A stretch of 64,000 nt of DNA from Actinomycetaceae bacterium zg-1166. GTDB taxonomy: Bacteria; Actinomycetota; Actinomycetes; Actinomycetales; Actinomycetaceae. The notes under the pieces are model-generated. The model made no database searches. It was not told the origin of the DNA and was given only the letters and a program-made list of their open reading frames with translations. The stretch spans positions 682,001 through 746,000 of the forward strand of contig CP064953.1 in the NCBI GenBank assembly GCA_015679245.1. The letters run 5' to 3'. Of the stretch, positions 7,657-15,766 are shown piece by piece (position 1 is the stretch's first letter; every line of letters starts with the position of its first letter). The translations under genes and the position numbers were made by a program.

Positions 7657-10152
7657 ATGAGCGCAAAGGCAACCTCAACCGCATCTACTCCATCTGTTGC
7701 TACACCTGCTCCGGCAGTGCACACTGATGCATCCGCTAGATCCACTCGCGTGCGCACTGCCGTAGATGCCGACTCGTGGACAATTTTCAGCCGCCCCCTC
7801 ACTCGTGCCCTCGGGCCGCGTACGGCTCAAGCCTTTTCTGCTCTTGGCCTTGAGACTGTGGGAGATCTCCTTTTCCACGTGCCTTTCCGCCTAGCTCGCC
7901 GTGGCGAGCTTATGCCGATTGCATGCCTGCGCGAAGGTGAAGCAGTTACCGTTATCGCTCGTGTCCTCTCTGCGACGCTTCGACCGATGAATGCTCGTCG
8001 GGGATTCCTCCTCTCAGTGAATATTAGCGACGGTCAGCATGAACTCGCTTTGACCTTCTTTGGCAAGAGCCGCCGCCCCCTTGAATACCACGAACGCCGC
8101 CTCGCTCCTGGTAGTGTCGCGGCTTTTTCCGGAAAGGTTTCCTCCTATCGCGGTAAACTCCAGCTCTCTCATCCTGATTACGAGCTCCTTGAGGAGTCGT
8201 GTACGGCGGAAGTTCCGCCCAGCAGTAGCCCTTTTTTTCTCGACGACGATGTTCGCTCTTCCTCTATACGCGCTCGCGTTGACGGTGAGGAATCTGCACA
8301 CACTCGTACTGACGGTGAAGGAGAGGGGAATCACGGCAGTACGTCCGCGTCTGTTATTGCGCCTCCATCGTCTGCGGTGGCATCTGCACCCGCCGCATTC
8401 TCTCGCCCTATTCCGATCTATCACGCTACAGAAAAGCTGCCTTCGTGGAAGATTCAACGTGCTGTGGCTTCTCTTTTACCCAGCCTCAGCCCGGAGGATC
8501 TTCCCGATCCCCTTCCTGCTTCCTACCGCGCAGAGCACGAACTTCTTGGAAGATTCGAGGCTCTTCTTGCTCTCCACCAGCCCGAATCTGAACAGCAGTG
8601 GGAGTGCGCCCGTCTCCGCATGATCCACGAGGAAGCCTTCGTTCTCCAAGCTGCCCTCGCTGTGCGCCGAGCTGAATCTGCAGCCAGTTCTGTGTCTGCC
8701 TTCTTTCCTCGCTCAGAAGGTATCCTTGCGGCGTTCGATTCCTCGCTTCCTTTTGACCTCACTACAGGGCAACGAGAGGTGGGTGAGACGATCTCCGCCG
8801 AACTCGCCTCGACTACACCGATGCATCGTCTCCTCCAAGGTGATGTCGGCTCAGGAAAGACGATCGTCGCCTTGCGTGCCATGCTTCAGGTGATTGATGG
8901 CGGTGGACAGGCAGCTCTTCTTGTCCCCACAGAGGTTCTTGCTCACCAGCATTATGAGACTCTGCGCACTCTCATGGGCTCCTTGGCCTGCGGAGGTGAA
9001 CTCGCAGCACCGCAGATCGCTACACGTGTTGAGATTCTTACCGGCTCGATGAGCCTAGCGCACAAACGCCGTACTCTTGCGCGCATGGCTAGTGGTGAGG
9101 CCGGAATCATTGTCGGCACTCACGCTTTGCTCTCCGAGGGAGTCCAGATTCCTTTCCTCGGCCTGGCAGTTATTGACGAGCAGCATCGTTTTGGCGTGGC
9201 TCAGCGCGATAGCCTCGCCAGCGGTGTCCATACCCTTGTGATGACAGCCACTCCAATTCCGCGCACTGTGGCGATGAGTATTTTTGGTGATCTCGACGTG
9301 AGCACTCTTACCGAACTCCCGTCCGGACGTCAGCCTGTTGCTACCACGATTGTTCCTGCAGCTAACTCCACGTGGGTAGAACGGATGTGGGAACGTGCGC
9401 ATGAAGAAGTTCTTGAGGGTGGTCGAGTATTCGTCGTCTGTTCTAAAATTGAGGATTCTTCCGAGGAGGATTCCCAGGATTCTACGTCTAGTGTGAATCT
9501 CGCATACCCCACAGATACAGTGGAGGAGCTTACTGACATAGCGGAGCACATCTATGCGGCGATCCCCACAGCGCGCCAGCTTCAGGAGCGTTTTCCCGAT
9601 ATTCGTGTGGGGCTGCTCCATGGACGTGTTGCATCTGAAGAAAAAACTGAAACGATGGCACGCTTGATAAGCGGTGAAGCTCCAATTCTCGTGACCACTA
9701 CAGTGATCGAAGTGGGGGTGGATGTTCCAGAGGCCACTCTCATGATTATTCTCGATGCGCAACGCTTTGGCCTCTCCCAGCTCCATCAGTTACGCGGGCG
9801 AATTGGACGAGGAACAAAGGCCGGCCTTTGCCTCGTTCATACGAGTGCTCTTCCCGGATCTCTCGCATTTGAACGAGTCAGTGCTTTTGCTTCTACCACC
9901 GATGGTTTTATTCTCGCTGAGCGCGACGTACAGCTGCGCCACGAAGGAGATGTCCTGGGTGCCGACCAGTCTGGGCGACACTCCCACCTGCACTTCCTTT
10001 CCGTCACCTCGCATGGTGCGATTATCGAGACTGCTCGACAATCAGCTCGTGCTCTCGTCGACGATGATCCTCAGCTCTCGACTCATCCACGGTTGGCCGC
10101 CACCATTGCCCGCCTTGATGCCGAGCGCGCCACCTATCTTGAGATTGGCTAA
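7657..10152 (+). CDS. recG: ATP-dependent DNA helicase RecG
   Basis: RecG remodels stalled replication forks and Holliday junctions. The N-terminal wedge/OB region is followed by a superfamily-2 helicase core: Walker A GDVGSGKT near residue 395, the DEQH box in VIDEQHRFGV near 505, TATPIPRT, and the C-terminal GRIGRG motif. At 831 residues it is longer than usual (about 690-750). Extra low-complexity segments explain this: about 65 Ser/Ala/Pro-rich residues within the wedge domain (near 190-250) and a SSEEDSQDSTSS stretch near 605. The ATG follows AAGGAG at good spacing. It begins a compact operon reaching to rnc. Confidence 0.95.
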   Translation: MSAKATSTASTPSVATPAPAVHTDASARSTRVRTAVDADSWTIFSRPLTRALGPRTAQAFSALGLETVGDLLFHVPFRLARRGELMPIACLREGEAVTVIARVLSATLRPMNARRGFLLSVNISDGQHELALTFFGKSRRPLEYHERRLAPGSVAAFSGKVSSYRGKLQLSHPDYELLEESCTAEVPPSSSPFFLDDDVRSSSIRARVDGEESAHTRTDGEGEGNHGSTSASVIAPPSSAVASAPAAFSRPIPIYHATEKLPSWKIQRAVASLLPSLSPEDLPDPLPASYRAEHELLGRFEALLALHQPESEQQWECARLRMIHEEAFVLQAALAVRRAESAASSVSAFFPRSEGILAAFDSSLPFDLTTGQREVGETISAELASTTPMHRLLQGDVGSGKTIVALRAMLQVIDGGGQAALLVPTEVLAHQHYETLRTLMGSLACGGELAAPQIATRVEILTGSMSLAHKRRTLARMASGEAGIIVGTHALLSEGVQIPFLGLAVIDEQHRFGVAQRDSLASGVHTLVMTATPIPRTVAMSIFGDLDVSTLTELPSGRQPVATTIVPAANSTWVERMWERAHEEVLEGGRVFVVCSKIEDSSEEDSQDSTSSVNLAYPTDTVEELTDIAEHIYAAIPTARQLQERFPDIRVGLLHGRVASEEKTETMARLISGEAPILVTTTVIEVGVDVPEATLMIILDAQRFGLSQLHQLRGRIGRGTKAGLCLVHTSALPGSLAFERVSAFASTTDGFILAERDVQLRHEGDVLGADQSGRHSHLHFLSVTSHGAIIETARQSARALVDDDPQLSTHPRLAATIARLDAERATYLEIG

Positions 10153-10155
10153 AAT

Positions 10156-10725
10156 ATGACTCGAATCGTCGCTGGAAGTGCCAAAGGCCACAGACTCTCT
10201 GTTCCTGCCTCAGGTACGCGCCCCACAGCCGAACGTGTGCGTGAAGCCCTCTTCTCTAGGCTTGAGCACAGGGGCTACATTGAGGGCTGTCAGGTGCTAG
10301 ATCTTTACGCCGGTTCGGGGGCTTTTGGCCTTGAAGCGGCCTCACGCGGAGCTACCTATGTTCATCTTGTTGAATCTTCACCCAAGGCTTCGCGTATTAT
10401 CGCCTCGAATATCGCGGCTACGAGCCTTCATGCTGAACTTTCTACAGCGAAAGTGGAGACATGGCTTGCTGCTCCTGCGAACCGTGCCTTCGATCTCGTT
10501 TTTCTTGATCCCCCTTACGCTCTTGACGAAGATGCACTCTCCTGCGCCCTCGCTGCTCTTGAACCGCATGTGCAAGGCGATGCTCTTGTTCTTGTTGAAC
10601 GTGATCGTCGTAGCCCAGAACCTTCGTGGCCGCCTTTCCTCACCCGAGAAGATGAACGCTCCTGGGGAGATACCCGAGTGTGGAGCGCGATCGTCATAGA
10701 AGATAAGGCTAGGCTGGAATCATGA
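10156..10725 (+). CDS. rsmD: 16S rRNA (guanine966-N2)-methyltransferase RsmD
   Basis: RsmD methylates G966 of 16S rRNA using S-adenosylmethionine. The cofactor loop VLDLYAGSGAFGLEA lies near residue 48, and the catalytic N-methyltransferase motif DPPY lies near residue 118. The N-terminal MTRIVAGSAKGHRL and TRPTAERVREALF blocks are family hallmarks. The 189-residue length is normal. The ATG is three bases after the recG stop, and the 3' end overlaps coaD by four bases (ATGA), so translation is probably coupled through the operon. The rsmD-coaD pairing is widely conserved in actinobacteria. Confidence 0.94.
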   Translation: MTRIVAGSAKGHRLSVPASGTRPTAERVREALFSRLEHRGYIEGCQVLDLYAGSGAFGLEAASRGATYVHLVESSPKASRIIASNIAATSLHAELSTAKVETWLAAPANRAFDLVFLDPPYALDEDALSCALAALEPHVQGDALVLVERDRRSPEPSWPPFLTREDERSWGDTRVWSAIVIEDKARLES

Positions 10726-11216
10726 CAATCGCAGTCTGCCCTGGCTCTTTTGACCCGATCACTCTCGGTCATGTCGATGTGGTGCGCCGAGCCTCAGCTA
10801 TGTTCGACGAGGTCGTTGTCGCCCTTGGGCGCAATGCTGTTAAACATCACCTCTTTAGCCTGGAGGAACGCCGCACTTTTGCCGAGGAAGCAGTATGCGA
10901 TATCCCAAATGCGCGTGTGGATGTGATTCCAGGTCTTCTCGCTGAATACTGCACTCAGATCGGAGCCTGCGCCATTGTGAAAGGTCTACGCAGTGGTGCC
11001 GACTACGAGAGTGAACAGGCTATGAGCCTCATGAATCGCCATCTTTCGGGTGTCGAAACAATTTTTGTTATGGGAGATCCAGCCTTCGGGCATGTCGCTT
11101 CTTCACTCGTCAAGGATGTGGCCTTCCACGGAGGATGTATTGATGATCTTGTTCCCGCCCATGTTGCCCAAGCTCTCGCCCGCGTGCGGCGCGAGCGCGA
11201 GATAAAGGAGAAATAA
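10722..11216 (+). CDS. coaD: Phosphopantetheine adenylyltransferase CoaD
   Basis: CoaD catalyses the penultimate step of coenzyme A synthesis, joining ATP and 4'-phosphopantetheine to form dephospho-CoA. The nucleotidyltransferase motif TLGH is at residues 14-17 after the PGSFDP start, and the substrate-contacting segment KGLRSGADYESEQAM follows near residue 88. The 164 residues match the family (about 160). It overlaps rsmD upstream and touches the next gene downstream by one base, inside the recG-rnc operon. Confidence 0.96.
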   Translation: MTIAVCPGSFDPITLGHVDVVRRASAMFDEVVVALGRNAVKHHLFSLEERRTFAEEAVCDIPNARVDVIPGLLAEYCTQIGACAIVKGLRSGADYESEQAMSLMNRHLSGVETIFVMGDPAFGHVASSLVKDVAFHGGCIDDLVPAHVAQALARVRREREIKEK

Positions 11217-11848
11217 TGTCCGCCAGCGAGCAGGGTCAGTCCCTTATTGAGATTCTCGACGACGTCGCCGCAATTATCTCTCACGCCCGTTCTGTGCCTA
11301 TGTCGGCCTCGGTGATAGTGAACCGCTCTGAGGTACTTGATCTTCTCGGTACTGCGCGCGCCATGGTTCCAGATCAAATTGCGCGTGCAGATGAACTACT
11401 TGCAGAGGCATCAAGCGAGAAGGACAAGGCACAGGAACGTGCCGAGCAAGCTCTCGCCCAAGCAGAACGCAATGCGCACAACATAACCCAGGACGCGCGC
11501 GAGCAAGCCTCCCGCCTCGTTTCTCAGGATTCTATTACGATCTCTGCACGCGCACAGGCTCAGCGTATTCTCGATGAAGCGAAGTTGAAAGCTGAGAAAC
11601 TCAGGCACAGAGCTGATTCCTACACGGATGGTGCTTTAGTAGATCTGCAAGAGCGCGTGATCGAGATGAATAATCAGCTTGCCGATATCACTGAGGTTGT
11701 GGGGGCCTACGTGGATGAACTCCTCGACCAGATTAAGATTGGCCGAGCTACCGTGGCTCAGCGTCAAGATCGTGAGACACACGCCTATAACGAAGAATCT
11801 CCAGAGATGGAGAACTTTGAGGACGGAAAGGATGGAGCATGGATCTGA
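11216..11848 (+). CDS. DivIVA-like coiled-coil protein, probable SepIVA homologue
   Basis: Most of the 210 residues are predicted coiled coil (heptad-rich, Ala/Glu/Gln-rich, about residues 50-175), with an N-terminal SLIEILDDVAAIISHARSVP region as in actinobacterial DivIVA-domain proteins. Its place between coaD and the yceD-rnc pair, together with its size, matches the mycobacterial protein family of Rv2927c/SepIVA, which acts in septation and envelope growth. That assignment is inferred from context and fold character, not from a diagnostic motif. The start overlaps the coaD stop (TAATG), and its 3' end overlaps the yceD homologue by ten bases. An ATP synthase b-subunit-like label would be a misreading of the coil. 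Confidence 0.68.
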   Translation: MSASEQGQSLIEILDDVAAIISHARSVPMSASVIVNRSEVLDLLGTARAMVPDQIARADELLAEASSEKDKAQERAEQALAQAERNAHNITQDAREQASRLVSQDSITISARAQAQRILDEAKLKAEKLRHRADSYTDGALVDLQERVIEMNNQLADITEVVGAYVDELLDQIKIGRATVAQRQDRETHAYNEESPEMENFEDGKDGAWI

Positions 11849-12447
11849 GGAGTCCTTTCGCGCTCTCTCTGACTTCGCTCCCACGCCAAGAAGGTTCTAT
11901 GATCTCCTGGCAGGCTGAGCTTTCGGCTCCCGCAGATCTGAGCCTCGAAATGATCCGAGTTCCTGAAGGAAGTGAGTTGGCAATCAACTTCAACCTTGCT
12001 TCGGTTTCTGAAGGTGTGTGGGTCAGTGGCACTGTGAAAGCCAAGGTTGAGGGACAGTGCGCACGCTGCTTACGCCCGATCCAAGACGAGCAAGAATTGG
12101 GGGTGGGTGAACTCGTCTATTACCCCGAGCGCCGTCAAGCTCTTGTGGACGAAGGCGACGAAGAAGCTGAAGAAGCTCCTGTGGTGGATTCAGACCATAT
12201 TGACCTTGAGCCGATTCTTCGCGACGCTGTGGTACTGGCTTTGCCTTTCCGCCCACTGTGCCGCGAGGACTGCCCTGGACTCTGCTCTACCTGTGGTGTG
12301 CCTTGGGATGAACTTCCAGATAATCACCGCCATGAGGTATTTAATCCTCAGTTCGATGCACTTGCGAGTCTCGCTATACAACTTGAGGCAGAGGAAAGCG
12401 AAGGCGAGGCTGGTGTATCTGAGAATGCAGAGGCGGAGGTCGAGTGA
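11839..12447 (+). CDS. YceD family protein (DUF177), predicted 23S rRNA/ribosome-associated factor
   Basis: DUF177/YceD proteins are linked to 23S rRNA accumulation and ribosome assembly, and are usually encoded beside rpmF. Here the family shows as a cysteine-containing strand CARCLRPI near residue 75 and the C-terminal block CREDCPGLCSTCG near residue 140, followed by acidic, low-complexity residues. The 202-residue length is typical for actinobacteria. It overlaps the upstream coiled-coil gene and the downstream rnc (GTGAG overlap), so these are translationally linked. Notably rpmF, which commonly lies between yceD and rnc, is not present at this junction. Confidence 0.85.
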   Translation: MDLRSPFALSLTSLPRQEGSMISWQAELSAPADLSLEMIRVPEGSELAINFNLASVSEGVWVSGTVKAKVEGQCARCLRPIQDEQELGVGELVYYPERRQALVDEGDEEAEEAPVVDSDHIDLEPILRDAVVLALPFRPLCREDCPGLCSTCGVPWDELPDNHRHEVFNPQFDALASLAIQLEAEESEGEAGVSENAEAEVE

Positions 12448-13142
12448 GCTACCGCGATCTCCTCGAACGTTGGGGGGTTCAGATATCTCCTGCGATGTTG
12501 CGTTTGGCTCTCACCCATCGCAGCTTCGCCTATGAACACGAGGAACCCCACAATGAGCGCCTTGAGTTCCTTGGGGATTCGATTCTTGGACTCATCGTGG
12601 CCGATAAGGTGTTTCGTGAATATCCCCAGGCTAGCGAGGGTGATATGTCACGGATGAAGACGTACGCAGTCTCCGAGCCTGCACTTGCTGATATTGCACG
12701 CGAGCTTGAGCTGGGCGATCATATTCGTTTAGGCCGTGGAGAGAAGCTCTCTGGGGGGCGTGATAAGGATTCCATCCTCTCGGATACTGTAGAAGCCCTC
12801 ATTGCAGCTACGTATGTAGAAAGTGGCATGGAGGTGGCACGAGCCGTTGTCGAGCGCCTCGTTGAAAAGAAGATTCGGGATGCGAGTGTGCTTGGTCCAA
12901 ATCTTGATTGGCAGACGAGTTTCGAGGAACTTGCCCATACTCAGGGTTACGAAGGTACACTCCAGTTTGAGATCGAAAGCGAAGGTCCCGATCATGCCCG
13001 GATCTTTACGGCTCATGGATATATGGGAGGACGATCGTGGGGGAGCGGGCGAGGCACGAGCCAGCGTAAGGCACGCCATAAGGCCGCTGAATCTTCTTTT
13101 AAGATCCTCTCCAGCGAGGTAGAAGCAGAAAAAGAGGAGTGA
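12444..13142 (+). CDS. rnc: Ribonuclease III
   Basis: RNase III cleaves double-stranded RNA during rRNA processing and in mRNA control. The signature NERLEFLGDS lies at residues 37-46 with the metal-binding glutamate E41 and aspartate D45; the second acidic cluster appears in DTVEALIAATYVE near residue 113. A C-terminal double-stranded RNA-binding domain covers about 155-225 and ends in the RKARHKAAE helix. The 232 residues are normal. The start is a GTG overlapping the yceD homologue. The fpg, smc and ftsY genes that often follow rnc in actinobacteria are not downstream here. Confidence 0.95.
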   Translation: MSYRDLLERWGVQISPAMLRLALTHRSFAYEHEEPHNERLEFLGDSILGLIVADKVFREYPQASEGDMSRMKTYAVSEPALADIARELELGDHIRLGRGEKLSGGRDKDSILSDTVEALIAATYVESGMEVARAVVERLVEKKIRDASVLGPNLDWQTSFEELAHTQGYEGTLQFEIESEGPDHARIFTAHGYMGGRSWGSGRGTSQRKARHKAAESSFKILSSEVEAEKEE

Positions 13143-13214
13143 AGAGGGGCGGAAAACTGAGGTGTGTGGCAAGATGTATAAGGCAGCACGAGATTCTCGA
13201 AAGGGCAAAGAAGC

Positions 13215-13862
13215 GTGAGTGAGCAAGACATTCGAGTGATGATTATTGACGATCATGAGGTGGTGCGCCGTGGGATCGCTGAAGTGGTAGATCGCGCAGA
13301 TGGCCTCACAGTGGTGGCCGAGGCTGGAAGCGTGGCTGAGGCTGTGCGCCGCGCTGAACTTGTCCGCCCCGATGTTGCCCTTGTGGATCTACGTCTGCCC
13401 GATGGCACCGGCATCGACATTATCGGTCAGCTCAATGAGGTTTCTCCTTCTACAAAGGCTATCGTTCTCACTTCTTTTGACGATGACGATGCCCTCGTAG
13501 AGGCTTTGGGTGTAGGAGCGAAGGCATATCTACTCAAGTCAGTGCGCGGGGCGGAAATTTCGGAGAATATCCGTGCTGTGGCTTCTGGGCGTACACTCCT
13601 TGATGAGCGTACGGTTTCTCGCCGCCGTGCTGACCATGAAGATCCCACGGCTGATCTCACACCTTCAGAGCGTAAAGTGCTTGCACTTATCGGCGATGGC
13701 CTTTCCAACCGTGAGATTGGAGAGAAACTTGGCGTGGCGGAAAAGACGGTGAAGAACCACATCACCTCACTTCTCTCGAAGATGGGGCTTCAGCGCCGCA
13801 CACAGGTAGCTGCATGGGTGGCTGGTCAGCGCGCCGCTGGTTGGCGTAATACTGGCGCGTGA
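13215..13862 (+). CDS. NarL/DevR-type response regulator
   Basis: This two-component regulator has an N-terminal receiver domain (residues 7-122: acidic pocket IIDDHE, phospho-acceptor Asp58 in LVDLRLPDG, Thr86, Lys108) and a C-terminal LuxR-type helix-turn-helix in SNREIGEKLGVAEKTVKNH. The organisation and sequence resemble the DevR/DosR class. It converges on a DevS-like kinase gene 185 bases away across a terminator, so the two are probably cognate, although they lie on opposite strands. The GTG start is preceded only by a weak AAAGGG. The genes it controls are not known from sequence; the neighbouring cyd genes are the obvious candidates. Confidence 0.88.
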   Translation: MSEQDIRVMIIDDHEVVRRGIAEVVDRADGLTVVAEAGSVAEAVRRAELVRPDVALVDLRLPDGTGIDIIGQLNEVSPSTKAIVLTSFDDDDALVEALGVGAKAYLLKSVRGAEISENIRAVASGRTLLDERTVSRRRADHEDPTADLTPSERKVLALIGDGLSNREIGEKLGVAEKTVKNHITSLLSKMGLQRRTQVAAWVAGQRAAGWRNTGA

Positions 13863-13918
13863 AATTTTTGCGCCTACTTTTCCCAAGCGTTGCCTCTCCG
13901 CATAGAGACGATAATGAT

Positions 13919-13954
13919 GTGTGGGGGTGAGTTCGTGTGAATTCACCCCCACAC
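13919..13954. terminator. Bidirectional terminator between response regulator and kinase genes
   Basis: GTGTGGGGGTGA pairs with TCACCCCCACAC, extended by GTTC/GAAT around a GTGT loop, for a 16-pair stem. It lies between two converging genes and probably stops transcripts from both. A direct repeat TCAATAATTCTTT follows at 13963-13975 and 13985-13997. Confidence 0.75.
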
Positions 13955-14047
13955 TAAAAGGATCAATAATTCTTTTCTAGCGGCTCAATAATTCTTTATA
14001 TAAAGAGAAATGGCGGACTAGGGGAGTCTGCCAAGAATAAGAATTCC

Positions 14048-15766
14048 TTATTCGACAAAGGCCATCCACTCGACTTTGGTGCCTTGGTTTCCCTTACCTG
14101 GACGGATAGAGAAAGTTCCGTGGTGACGTCTAGCGCGAGCCGCCAGGTTGGAGAGGCCAGAGCGGCGTGAGAGCTCCACACTGATACCCACACCATCATC
14201 GATTACCTGAACTTCTACGCGGTGGTTTTCGATCTTGATATCGACGCTCACGTGAGTGGCCTGGGCGTGACGTGCTGTATTCGAAAGGCATTCGCGCACC
14301 ACAGCCACAACATCGTCAGCAATATCGGAGCCTACTTCGTCGTCAATCTCGGTGTGAGAGCCGCTTGTAATCTTCTCACCAAGATTAGTGAAAGAGAATT
14401 CGGGAGAAAAACCGAGTGAGGTTTGCGCTTTTGCTATTTCGCGGCGAAGGCGATCCAGGAAAGGAACTGTAGCAGAGGGATCACGCAGAGAGTAGATAAT
14501 CTGGCGGATCTGACTCACAGATTCGTCGATCGCTTCAATGGCAGTATCGAGGCGGTGAAGTACTCCCTCGGGCACAGCCTCTTCCTGGGAGAGATCTCCG
14601 CGCATTGCAGAGAGTTCCATCCCCGAGGCAAAGAGCTGTTGAATTGCGAGGTCGTGCAGATCGCGGGAAATTTGGGCACGATCTTCCATCTGTTCAGCTT
14701 GGGATTGGGTGAGACGGGCGCTCGCGAGTTCGAGAGCAAGAGCAGCCTGGCGCGCCACATTCTCTGCCATCGAGAGATCAGCGAGGTCAAATTCGGGGCC
14801 GTCTGTGGTACGAAGCAAAATGATGACACCCTGGGGTGTGCCTTTCGCCATCATTGGGGCATAGAGTGCTGCACCGAACTTTGCCAGTTCAGGAACTAAG
14901 AGATGCTGTTGTCGGATCATCGAATCGACAATGAGACCTGTACCTTCACGGATCACAGTCTGTGCCCGCCCCGATGGCGGGAACTCAACGCCGATAAGGC
15001 TGGAGGCGCCTTCACCGTCAGCAAACTCGCAGGCCCAGGTATCACCTAGTGAAGGGAGAACGATAAGTGCCACATCCGAACGCGAGACACGCCGCATCTT
15101 ACGGGCGATGAGCTGGAGGGCGTCTTCTTCGTCAGTTCCCTCAAGGAGTGTCGTGGTAATGGCGCGTGAGGCAGCGATCCACTGTGCACGCAGATTCGAT
15201 TCGGCGTAGAGGCGTGAATTTTCGACGGCAATTGCGGCGGCACGGGAGAGAAGAACCATTGCTCGTCCATCGTGATCGGTGAAACCGCCAGGTTTTTCCG
15301 CGAGATAGAGGCGCCCGTAGACACGGGAATGAATATGCATTGGCAGACCCAGAAAGTTTGACATGATCGGGTGATATTCAGGCCAAGGATAGCGATGCGG
15401 ATAGGTGAGGAGATCATTGACGATGAGGTAACCCTCGGTGGGGATGTCAGTGAAAACACCGTGGCCAGCAGGCGGATTACCAATGTAGTGTGCGAGAGAA
15501 TCAGGAAGACCTGTGTAAATAAATTCGAGAGTCTCACCGGCAGAATCGAGGACGGCAAGAGCACCGTAGGCCGCGCCTGTGAGCTGAACTGCTGATTCGA
15601 CGAAGGATTGGAGCGCCGAAGACCTATCCAGGCGTGTGGTCAAATCGAGGGCGCGGGAAATAGCCGAAGTGAGGTCAGTTTCAGCACGCGGATCCAGAGG
15701 CGCGGAACTATCCGCGTATTCAGAAGTCACAGAGGTCTTTGCCAGGTTAGCTCTCGTTTCACTCAT
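14048..15766 (-). CDS. DevS/DosT-like GAF sensor histidine kinase
   Basis: The 572 residues contain two GAF domains (about 45-190 and 205-350), a HisKA_3 dimerisation helix with the phospho-acceptor His371 in QISRDLHDLAIQQLFA, and a GHKL ATPase domain with the N-box ECLSNTARHAQA. In the first GAF domain the segment WPEYHPIMSNFLG aligns with mycobacterial DevS around its haem-ligating histidine, placing His132 at that position. This suggests a haem sensor of oxygen, nitric oxide, carbon monoxide or redox state. The start overlaps the cydC 3' end by eight bases and has an AAGGAAG ribosome site, so the kinase is co-expressed with the cytochrome bd assembly transporter. The adjacent convergent NarL-type regulator is its likely partner. 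Confidence 0.88.
   Translation of the reverse strand: MSETRANLAKTSVTSEYADSSAPLDPRAETDLTSAISRALDLTTRLDRSSALQSFVESAVQLTGAAYGALAVLDSAGETLEFIYTGLPDSLAHYIGNPPAGHGVFTDIPTEGYLIVNDLLTYPHRYPWPEYHPIMSNFLGLPMHIHSRVYGRLYLAEKPGGFTDHDGRAMVLLSRAAAIAVENSRLYAESNLRAQWIAASRAITTTLLEGTDEEDALQLIARKMRRVSRSDVALIVLPSLGDTWACEFADGEGASSLIGVEFPPSGRAQTVIREGTGLIVDSMIRQQHLLVPELAKFGAALYAPMMAKGTPQGVIILLRTTDGPEFDLADLSMAENVARQAALALELASARLTQSQAEQMEDRAQISRDLHDLAIQQLFASGMELSAMRGDLSQEEAVPEGVLHRLDTAIEAIDESVSQIRQIIYSLRDPSATVPFLDRLRREIAKAQTSLGFSPEFSFTNLGEKITSGSHTEIDDEVGSDIADDVVAVVRECLSNTARHAQATHVSVDIKIENHRVEVQVIDDGVGISVELSRRSGLSNLAARARRHHGTFSIRPGKGNQGTKVEWMAFVE

Noticed and set aside
8060-8623. 187-codon frame inside recG in another frame
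   Set aside because: It overlaps the conserved RecG wedge region and has no start signal or family resemblance.
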